Source: Nigrospora sphaerica (Eukaryota; Ascomycota; Sordariomycetes; Amphisphaeriales; Apiosporaceae). Taken from it: a stretch of DNA of 64,000 nucleotides. How positions within the stretch are numbered: position 1 is the stretch's first letter; every line of letters begins with the position of its first letter. The notes below the pieces were generated by a model, which was given only the letters and a program-made list of their open reading frames with translations, was not told where the DNA came from and did not search any database. The stretch covers positions 1,232,501-1,296,500 of the forward strand of contig JAGVVL010000018.1 of NCBI GenBank assembly GCA_018287875.1, given 5' to 3'. The position numbers were made by a program, and so were the translations under genes. Below, piece by piece: positions 55,553 to 64,000 of this stretch.

Positions 55553-56842
55553 GACGACGGTTTCTCGTGGGGACACCACTGCAGGTCGGATCGGTGGCTA
55601 CCTAGGCAAGCCTCTGCTCCAACAGCCAGTCTGGGCTGCTCGCCGTCCTCTTATGGCGAACAGCGGCACGTCGGCCATGACGTCCTGGTTTGGCCACGAC
55701 AGCCTCCAAAGCCCCGTCCCGTGGTGGGATTTTTCGCATTTAGCCGGCTGGGCTCAATGTTGCATGGGTCTTCTCCGCAACCCCTCCCTCCCCTCCACAA
55801 CCCAGAGGCGCTACCCAGGCACTGGGGTTCCCATGACTGGGGTACGGGGATTGCGGGGACCCGCAGCCTTGGTGCCAACCCCCGAGAGCGAGCACCCTGG
55901 CCGAGAATTGGTGGTTGTTGGTGTATTTCGGTCCCATCCCAGGCCATCGTGGGCCACAGAGACTGGATCCATGTCAGGTCAGTAAAGCAGATGGCTGATT
56001 CGCTGGCGGACTCTGCAACGATTCTTTTAGCCCCCCGTGTCATTGCTTGAGCACGTTCTGGTAGGTGGGAAAACCCGAAAGAGGTTGGTATACAGGCTCG
56101 CTCTTTCTTGATTCAGGCTCGAGGCTCTGCCCAGGCCCGAGACCACCGGCACCTTCCTTCCCCAGCTGCACACACGACCGATCCGATCTCGGGTGGCCCT
56201 CCAATGGATGCAAAACAAATCTCCGTCAATGGGAAGGGGAGCCGCCAACCCGTCGACCAACCAATCCCTTGGTAAGTCGGGTACAAATACAACAGGTACC
56301 AAGCCAAATAACTCGGTTAGTTCGCCCGTTCGACACGTGAGATCCTTCCCGCCCCTCCATCTGGCATCTGGGGCACCGACAGGGTAAACCCCTGACACCG
56401 GCCCGGGCCCGCCTGGAAATCGCTCACATGTCACCACAAGGGGACATCGTCCATTCCCTACGAAGACGCGCTAGTCGGCCCATGGATGTTTTACCGCCGC
56501 TCTCTGGGCCTTGAACAATCGTCAGCATGAGAAAAGAAGGATGTGCTTCCTGGGAGATAAAGCCAAGTATCGACTGGTGGTCGCTCGCACTGGCCTCATC
56601 CCGGTGCGCTCGAGTGCTAGGTAACACCAAATCCTGGGGCCCCAGGTGGGAGAAGAACTGAATGCAAGGTTCCAAGCGCTCAGACAGAGAGGCATTTATG
56701 GACCAAGCCGAGCCTAGCTTACCTCATCATCCCCCAATTCAAAACGGACGACGGCTTTGGGATACAACAGCTGCCAGGTCTTCATCTCGGGCCTGTCTGC
56801 TGCTTCACCCGCTTCGCTGAGCTCCCCCGTCTGTGCCGAACC
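55553..56842. promoter_or_regulatory. Divergent promoter region
   Basis: 1.29 kb between the secreted GH43 gene (-) and the channel gene (+). No gene or repeat was accepted; a CTACCTAGGCAAG word lies at about 55599-55611. Confidence 0.5.
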
Positions 56843-59078
56843 ATGTCGAACCCGCCGTTATTCAGCCCCCCGGAACGCGAGGGGAGCCCTCTTGACGGTC
56901 CATCCCAGCCGCATGCCTACCACGACTATGAGCCGTCCATCGACCTGGAGAGCATCGCCAACACGCACCCCCCCGATACCTTCATCGATGACCCCAACGA
57001 CAACAGCCCGTCGGTCTATATGACGATACACCGGTAAAGAGCCTTCCACGGCACCCACCGGACGGCTGGCTGACGCCGATACACGGTGCAGCGTACGGCG
57101 TCTGATATTGGCAACCTTGGGTGAGTGGGCGCCGGGTTCGCCGTGCGGGAAGCGCGCTTCTGACCATCTACCCGCCCTCACAAGATGACCCCTACACGCT
57201 GGACCAGCTGCGCGCACCGCGCATGAACATCATTGTCGTGCGGCCCCTGGTGGATCGCCTGTACGACCCGGACGATCCGTGGATGGGTAACGACGCGCTC
57301 CAGTCTCCTCCAGTGCCGGGCCCCGGTTAATTCATAGCTACTTGCCAGTCTACTGCTTGCTGGCCAACCGGATCCAGTTCCTGCGCGAGCAAACCAATAC
57401 GGCCTCGCAGACTGTCAACATCGCCCGCGCCGCCCTCTGCGAGCTCGTCGCCGCCCGTATCCTGCGCCGCTTCCATGAGGAGCACTCGGGGCCCATCGGC
57501 CTGCTGCTGCTGGCACATATCCTGGTCAGCGGCTTCGATCCCTTCCAGGGCGCCCCCGACGAGACCAAGACCGAATTCCGCCATCGCCAGTGGCCCGTGC
57601 AAAGCCGCGGCGGCGAGGAGCGGAAGCTCACAGCCCTGGAGCTGGCCATCATCTCGGAGAGCAAGATCTTCGTTGGCTCCTTTGCCTGCCAGACTGTCAT
57701 CGACGCCGTGTACGAGGGACGCATCGTCTACACGCCCAACTCCTTCATCGACATCCTGCCCGACCACTACGCCACCTATCCCATCTCCCTGTATGACCCT
57801 CGTCAGGCCGCCCTGCTGGACCACACCCGCCTCATGGTGCCCCGCGTCCGAAGCATTATAGAGATGTGCCAGTTCCTCGTCCTCGTCCTCCTCTACATCA
57901 TGACCATGACCCATCGCAGCAGCCCGACGCCCAGTGTGTTCGAGTACTTGTTCTTCATCTACGCCGCCGGCTGGTCCGTTGACGAATTCGCCGCCATCAT
58001 CGACCATGGGTGGGCCGTCTACTCGCAGACCCTGTGGTCCTTCTTGGACATGACTTTCATCGTCATCTTCTGCCTCTACGTCATCGCCCGCCTCCACGAC
58101 TACTCCCTAGGGGCCATGGCCGACGGCTACGGCATCCAGGTACTTTGCGTCGCTGCGCCCATCTTGTTGACCCGAGTCGCTTTTGCTACCACGCCCGACA
58201 ACATCGTCTTCATATCGATCCACGCCATGCTCAAGGACTTTACCCTCGTGACCTTCATCGCCCTGTGGTGCTTCACCGGCTTTCTCCTGGCCCTCATCTG
58301 GCTCAACAGCGACACCGACTCGGCGGCCGAGAACCCTAGCTGGGTGACGGTAAGCAAGTGGCTGCTGTGGATCTGGTTCGGCCTGGACGGGACCGGCTTT
58401 GACCGCTCCGCCGACTTCCATAAGATCCTCGGCCCGGCCCTCTTCACCGCCTTTGCCTTCCTGGGCAACACGCTCTTCCTAACCATACTGATCGCCTCGC
58501 TGACGAACCGCGTCTCGGCCATCATCGCCGACGCGCCGGCTGAGGTGCAGTTCCGACGCGCCGTCCTCACCTTTGCCGGCGTTAAGAGCGACGCTATTTT
58601 CTCGTACCCGCCGCCCTCGAACCTGTTGGCTCTGCTCTTCCTGCTGCCGCTGAAACCGCTCCTTACGCCCCAGGGGTTCCACGAGCTGAACGTCTTGCTC
58701 ATCCGCATCCTGAACGTACCGGTGCTACTCGTCATCGGTTACCTTGAGCGCCGCAACATGTGGGCTCGCGCCAGGCGTCCTCAAGCATCGTCGCTTCTGC
58801 ACTGGAACTTCAGCGGCTTCTCGCCACATGGCGACGTCCAGGCGGTTTTCAAAGCCGACCCTCCCCTGCAGCTCCAGGAGGAAATCGAAGCCCTCGATAT
58901 GCTGAGCGACATTGGGTACGCCGAGAGCGAGCTTCTGTCTCCGCGATCCCTCTCGGCTAGACGCACCGGCCGGTCGCATCGAAAGCGCGGGAGGAAGATG
59001 CCATCGCCCCCAGCCGTTTTCCCTCTCTCCAGTGCCAGTGCCCTGGGAAGGGGTTTTGAGCCCCATGGCGAATCTTGA
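56843..59078 (+). CDS. YVC1: TRP-type vacuolar calcium channel, YVC1-like
   Basis: Exons are 56843-57033, 57092-57120, 57185-57286 and 57349-59078, giving 683 residues. Exon 2 is only 29 nt. Donors are GTAAAG, GTGAGT and GTAACG, with acceptors CAG, AAG and CAG. The spliced product reads IHRVRRLILATLDDPYTLDQ, then VRPLVDRLYDPDDPW, VYCLLANRIQFLREQ, as expected for fungal YVC1-type proteins. The N-terminal helical linker region is followed by six or more membrane segments (CQFLVLVLLYIMTM, VFEYLFFIYAAGW, WSFLDMTFIVIFCLYVIARL, GIQVLCVAAPILLTRVAF, LVTFIALWCFTGFLLALIWL, ALFTAFAFLGNTLFLTILIA). A basic C-terminal tail follows. In yeast the channel releases vacuolar Ca2+ on hyperosmotic shock. The assignment is by family signature. 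Confidence 0.9.
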
Positions 59079-60167
59079 GGCACTGTGGACTTCGCTACCG
59101 GCCGAGGGCGGCAGACTCCGTCAGTAGCTTGTGTAATCCGACAAAGGTAGACGGAAATGATCTTGTGAAGTGGCTTGTTCATGTAGAGTAGGGCAATATC
59201 TTCTCAATGTCTGTCATATCGAAATAGGGCACGACAGTCAATGCGCAGCGAGTGGTCGACACGTGGCACACACAACCGTACATCCGTTCCTTCGGTCAAC
59301 CTACCGATCAAGGCGACGCTGCAACTACTTGCCACCCGAATCCTCAGCCGCGGCACCTTTTGCTACCGGCTCGTTGCGCCGGCTCACCGTCTCAGTCTGC
59401 ACGCAAGCACCAACAGTCGTCGCATACAGCGTCGCCCTGGCCGACAGCCGTGTTATTGCAGGTGAAAGACGGCGCTGGGAGGGCGCCCAGAGTTGGCAGC
59501 GGAGGCAGCGTATATGTTCACGTCCCCGGCAAACCCATCCGACACGGGACCTGGGAACCACGCGCTGGCGGCAGGCAAAGACTTTTCTGAGGCAAGCCGG
59601 AGCACATGGTTCCTCCGGTCGACGGCGACTCGTTCATAGTGGCTGTTTTGGCACAGCGTTGCACGTGTGGCGGGCTTGAGGCAGAAGCGGGCTTTCGCTT
59701 CGTGGCAGCGCAGTAGGTCCAACCAGTGCACAAACGACCACATAGATAGGGGCCCGAGGTACGTTGGATACACATGGGCAGGGGAAGGGGGAAAGTCAAG
59801 TTGCCAAACTGGTGAGTATGCGTGCGCGCACAAGCATACGCCGAGTGGTATGTGTGGACAACCTTTGGTTGGGCGAAGAGTCCGACCGTTTGCTTCGCTG
59901 TGCAAGAACACCAGTCCGGCTGAAATGCAGATGGGAAGATCTGTGCAAATGAATCGGTGCCGTTTTGGCGACAGGAAAAGAGGACTGTTATACGCGACCG
60001 GCACCTTCCGGGCACCCAGGGCATTAGCCACAACACGGAGGGCTTTCACGCACTTCAATGTATTGTCCATAAAGGAGAGGCAGCTTGGAACCACTGTCCG
60101 GGGGAAAGCGCTGCCTTTCATCGGTCCGCGGTCTACCGGGCCACCCGAACGTCTCGCCCGCACCTTC
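59079..60167. other. Convergent interval
   Basis: 1.09 kb between the stops of the channel gene and the reductase gene. No convincing gene or RNA. Confidence 0.5.
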
Positions 60168-61430
60168 TCACGCCTCGATTTGCTTGATGCTTTCGGCATT
60201 GGCCCTGACACTGTCTTCCAATTTGGCCCAGCCGGGCCGCCCCAGTACCTGAAGTAGCTGCGCCCCTGTTTGTCTCTGGGTCAGCAACATGGTACTGATA
60301 AAGCAACGTCATAGTGTGTACCTCTCTGGTTCGGGACTTCGGCTTGGTCAGTTCCGGTGTCGGGCAGGATTTCCATCTCGTGGTCGGGGTGCAGCGATTG
60401 GAGGATTAGGCAGACTTGGTGCCAGTTGAAACGGTCTATGTTGCCATGTCACGGTTTGTCAGCTGAAGCAGGGGGTAGCAGGTGAATACGGACCAAGGCT
60501 TGGAATCTGAGAGCACCGGAAACTTACCACCGAAGCCGAAAATCCTCTCCTCATTCACGCCCGGGACGACCATGGCAGCTACAAAAAGCATGCCAGCGTC
60601 ACGGGCGTCGATATACCACTGTGGTTGCACTGCAGGGCGCGTAGTCAGCCAAGGCATTCCGAGATCCGCACCAGCCGCCCGGGCCGGCACGTACTTGACA
60701 TTAACATGCCCCGGTTGCTTCCCGTCCACGCGCAATGCACCAAGCCGGCCGTTGACGGGATCCCCTGGTTCTTCGGATCGAGGCACTCGCCCATGACGGT
60801 GTCGAGAAGGACCGAGTTGAAGCGGAAAGCGGGCCTCTCCTTCCTGACCCAGTCCCAGATGGCCCGTTCAAACCGGGTCTTGAGGGCCATTTTGGGCATC
60901 AAGCCCTTCTCCTCGGGCGGGGCATCGCTTCGCGCAGCTTGAACAGCCTCGTCGTTCCAGGTCGACTCGGTGAGCTGGAACTTCCTGGCCGCATTGGGTG
61001 TGTACACGGCCCAGGCCGAGCTGGTGAGCACGAAGGACTTGAGCGTCGCCTCCCTCTTGGCCGCCTCCAGCAGGCGTGTGTGAATGCGCATTTCCTCGTC
61101 CAAAGCGGCATCGACATCCTGCACGCCGACGGTCACGGCACCAAAGGCGTGTGCGAGGCCGGATACGCCCTTGAGTGGAGAATCCCAGATGCCGGGTCTC
61201 TCAAAGTCGGCAACCTCGAGGAGCTCGAAACGGCCGGGCCCGTGACGCCGCTCGAAGAGGGCGCTCAACCAGGCGCACTTGGAGGCGTTCCTCACCGTGC
61301 CGCGGACCTTGTAGCCCGCAGCCAGGAATTGGTCAACGACGTGCGAGGCGACGAAACCATTGGCCGCAGTGACCAAGATGGTCGATCCCACGGGGATTGC
61401 GGGGGTTTCGAGCGTGAGCTTTGCTTCCAT
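60168..61430 (-). CDS. NAD(P)-dependent epimerase/dehydratase-fold reductase, four exons
   Basis: Exons are 60695-61430, 60528-60629, 60322-60435 and 60168-60265, giving 349 residues; introns of 65, 92 and 56 nt have donors GTACGT, GTAAGT and GTACAC, with acceptors GCAG, ATAG and ACAG. The dinucleotide motif is TAANGFVASHVVDQF (21-35). FVLTSSAWAVY (134-143) marks the catalytic Ser strand. The expected YxxxK reads K180-M-A-L-K184, so the usual Tyr is absent. GECLDPKNQGIPSTAG is a distinctive segment of a fungal extended-SDR group annotated as aldehyde/dihydroflavonol-4-reductase-like. The C-terminal part continues with QPQWYIDARDAGMLFVAAMV and FGFGDRFNWHQVCLILQSLH. Cytosolic; substrate unknown. 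Confidence 0.88.
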
Positions 61431-61645
61431 GGCGCCGAGTCTAACGGTTTAGGTCCCGACCTGAGGGCACATGGCGGGCCCAAGATGGGCGGGACGGCGG
61501 CGGCTTTTATCGGCGGTCGACACATCACACGACCATTCTGCAGACCGAAGACGGATGACGGCATTGATGCAAGGAGAGGCAGAGTCCTCTGAGAGGTGTA
61601 GGTGGCGGCATGTAGAACTGTTTTGAAAGGTAGCCGTGGGCACAC

Positions 61646-61685
61646 GCGCTGGCAGGATCACATTAGCGCTGGCAGGATCACATTA
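61646..61685. repeat. Perfect 20-bp tandem duplication
   Basis: GCGCTGGCAGGATCACATTA occurs twice back to back (61646-61665 and 61666-61685), about 216 bp upstream of the reductase start. Confidence 0.9.
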
Positions 61686-63117
61686 ACGTTGACAACGGTA
61701 CGCTAACGCTCACCGCGCCGCGCTAGACAACGCAATGGGATGGGATGGGATGGGAAGCTGAGGTCCTTCCCTACCTTGGCTACCCAGATAGGTAGCCTGA
61801 TACGCTCCCCAGGGAATACGGCAGGAAATGGCAAAGACGTCTCCGGGTTTACTTTGGGTAAGCCGACGAGGGATGCGCGACGGGTGATTGCCAGTCACAG
61901 CCCGGGCAGCAGATTCGCGACGAATCGCCCGATCCGCCATGCTCCTGAAAGGCTCGACTCGGCTTGCTTGCTGGCCCGAATGCACATGTTGCACATCACC
62001 AGCACCAATGCCCCAACCCCGGTGTCAATCTGCACATGGGCACATCTGTACATCAGGGTGGACCCGAAGGCCCGCCGGGCGGAGCGCCGGGACTGTTGGA
62101 GGCAGACATCCCCCATTCGCTCTGGTGGTGAAGGTGCCGCGTGTGTGTACGGCCCTCGTCCCCCGTACGCGGCCTGCGGCCACGACGGAACGACTGAACC
62201 GAGAGCGTGGGCTCGGAACAAGGTGAAGCCGCGCGGTGCCCCGACTGGCTGCGCCCCCGGGGATATGAGGATGGCCGGCATGGCCACAACGGCCATGTGT
62301 CCCCTTTTCCATATGTAGTCGTCGCGATGAGGGCACCGGGGCAGCGCATGGCCGAATGTATCGCTGCGCGGCTGCGTGCCTTCTTCCAAGCCATCCGCCG
62401 GCAAGAATAACCTTAACCCATCCACGCGGCCTGTGCCTGGAGATTGGGCGGAAAAGCGGGTAAGGGGCTCGCATGTCGTAGCGCCCGCGCAGGACCCGGA
62501 CTGATTGCATCGCCAGCCAGCCCGAAGGTGGGGGCTCTGCGGTGGACACGACTCTGATGAGAGGTGCAACGCTACGTGCCCACCGCACCCGCAGAGCCTC
62601 GGCCGTGGTTGATGCTGGGGAGGAAACGACGCTCGCAGGCCGAGGGCCCCAGCCGATGTTGCCTCGACAGAGGGCGAAGGGCGCGAAAAGTGGACATTGG
62701 GAGGGAGCGGGCTTGGCCAAACACCTTTCCTTTCCACTTTCTTGTCCCCTCCCCTCGCCTGGTAAGAGAGGGCCGACCGGGCGCTGGGGAGGGGGGGTCG
62801 TATGGGGGAGGGCAAAGCGAACAGGGAGAGCATCAAGGCAGGGCTGCGACCGGTCTAGGCCCCGAAACACTCGAGCAGCCGCCCATCCCGACGTGGACAG
62901 GAACACGAGGAGCCGTGAAATGTGCCTGGAAAGTGCATGCGAGACGAGGGGTGGGGTGGAGTTCACAGTAGGCAACTAGTGGGGCCAACGGTTGCCCGGC
63001 CGAAACATTGGGGCCCCTGTCTCCGACCGCTTGGCGTACCGGGGGCGCGTACGGGCAACTGCATATTCGTACAAGAAAAGAAGCAGGAGGGCAGAGGGGA
63101 CGCCAGCACTGGCAAAG

Positions 63118-63230
63118 CCTTCTCTCCCTCTCTCTCTTTATCTCTCTCTCTTTCTCCTGTCGTGGGAACGCCGGGTTTATTCGTACAGCGGGCAGAGAGA
63201 AAGAGAGAGACAGAGGGAGGAGGGAGGGTC
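63118..63230. repeat. CT-rich then GA-rich tract (inverted pair)
   Basis: A CTCTCT-type tract (63118-63158) is followed 34 bp later by an AGAGAG-type tract (63193-63230), largely complementary to it. Strong stem or triplex potential upstream of the partial gene. Confidence 0.75.
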
Positions 63231-63952
63231 AGACAGACAAACAGGCAGCCAGACGATGTAAGGATCCCCTTGAGCCTCAATTTCGCCCGCCCCCCCCCCG
63301 GTCTGGCAGTCCTTCCGCCGCTTTGTGTGCCTGGCCAGAACGGCTCGCTCGAAACGACCTTGCTCCAAAGCATGCGTGTGGGGGCTCGTGAGCTGACGAG
63401 TTCTATGCCAACAATCCGATCTCTAACGGGGGGACTGGGCCGTCCGGGGCACCGTGACCAAGCAGAGGACCGCCTTGGCAATCCACCCGCGTCGTCTCCG
63501 TGTCCACATTCGGCCCATCCATGCGACGGCACATGTTCCAGACGATCGTCACAGTTAGCCTGAGCTAATTGGGCGGACCGCACAACCTGACAGGCATTGG
63601 CCGATCCCTGGCATGCCCTGGTTCAACGTCGTCCGATCCCCCGTTGCGGCGACGAAGTCCAGTTGCTATAATACCTCCTGGCCCGCCGCGCCGCCTGCCG
63701 CTATGGCCCGCCTTTGTTCTGTTCTGTTCTGTGTTCTGTTCATCCTTATCCTGTTTGTTTCTCAGTACAGCCGGTCTGAATTCCTTCCTCCCCTCATTTT
63801 CGATTCCACCTCTCTTTTTTTCTCTTCTAATTCGTTTCGTCTGCGTCAGTGCTGGTCGCCTTCCTCGTGTGCGCCTGCCTGCCTGCCTGTGTCCGTGTGC
63901 TGTCTGTGTATATCCTTGACCGTTCCGATCCTTCCTTTCTTGCACCGATACC

Positions 63953-64000
63953 ATGCCTTCTCTTCGCCAGACCTTCGTTGCTTCCCTGCTCTTGGCCGTC
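63953..64000 (+). CDS. 5' end of a secreted-protein gene cut by the window edge
   Basis: The ATG at 63953 is preceded by a C/T-rich leader (TTCCTTTCTTGCACCGATACC). It starts MPSLRQTFVASLLLAV, a basic residue followed by a hydrophobic core as in a signal peptide. Only 16 codons are visible, so the product cannot be identified. Confidence 0.6.
   Translation, partial: MPSLRQTFVASLLLAV

Larger units (their letters stand above)
61431..63952. other. Long intergenic interval at the right side
   Basis: 2.5 kb upstream of both the reductase gene (-) and the partial gene at the right edge (+). It contains the 20-bp tandem duplication, a GGGAT microsatellite (about 61737-61760) and CT/GA tracts (63118-63230). 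The long minus-strand open frames at 61895-62975 overlap each other in different frames, have no domain, and were not accepted. Confidence 0.5.

Noticed and set aside
61895..62975. Two overlapping long minus-strand open frames
   Set aside because: They lie in different phases of the same GC-rich DNA and neither shows a domain or protein-like composition.

Overview
The window is a stretch of a filamentous ascomycete nuclear genome. GC is high (clearly above 55% in genes) and genes lie on both strands. Introns are short, with canonical GTRAGT/GTACGT donors, CTRAC-type branch sites and YAG acceptors. The gene set is typical of Pezizomycotina: Sed5 t-SNARE, Gna1, a YVC1-type TRP channel, GH43 enzymes, disordered Pro/Gln-rich proteins and small cysteine-containing secreted proteins. 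I infer Sordariomycetes from gene style and codon use, but the species cannot be named from sequence alone. No rRNA, tRNA, intact transposon, CRISPR array or plasmid-like origin was recognised.

Layout. 0-7 kb: 3' part of a C2H2 zinc-finger gene, a histidine-phosphatase gene and a CorA-like membrane protein gene. 7-9.5 kb: gene-poor, lower-GC DNA with hairpins, ending in a short relic of a short-chain dehydrogenase. 9.8-13.1 kb: a cupin gene and two small secreted-protein genes placed tail to tail, the second preceded by an octamer microsatellite. 15-25.7 kb: two large genes for disordered proteins, both on the minus strand. 29.7-30.8 kb: SED5. 32-39.7 kb: a metabolic block containing an aldo-keto reductase, a zinc polyol-type dehydrogenase, a KduD-like short-chain dehydrogenase, an Ayg1/FrsA-like hydrolase and a previously hidden two-exon 70-residue gene. 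41.5-42.2 kb: GNA1. 44.8-49.8 kb: a diacylglycerol-lipase-like protein and an intracellular-type GH43. 51.4-52 kb: a single-pass membrane protein. 53.8-55.6 kb: a secreted GH43. 56.8-59.1 kb: a YVC1-type channel. 60.2-61.4 kb: an epimerase-fold reductase in four exons. The right edge cuts a gene just after its signal-peptide start.

How genes may work together. The 32-39 kb oxidoreductases are consistent with sugar-alcohol or sugar-acid interconversion; an L-idonate / 5-keto-gluconate type route is one inference from the pairing of an IdnD-like zinc dehydrogenase with a KduD/IdnO-like dehydrogenase. The two GH43 enzymes, one secreted and one apparently cytosolic, could act in sequence on arabinose/xylose-containing polysaccharides. 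The remaining genes are housekeeping functions: secretion (Sed5), UDP-GlcNAc/chitin supply (Gna1), and ion transport (CorA-like, YVC1). I did not find a convincing new multi-gene system. The most novel items are the hidden small gene stacked directly on the hydrolase start, the internally deleted dehydrogenase relic, and the possibly broken CorA reading frame. All exon coordinates were derived by hand from splice signals and frame, and were checked only by total length divisible by three.
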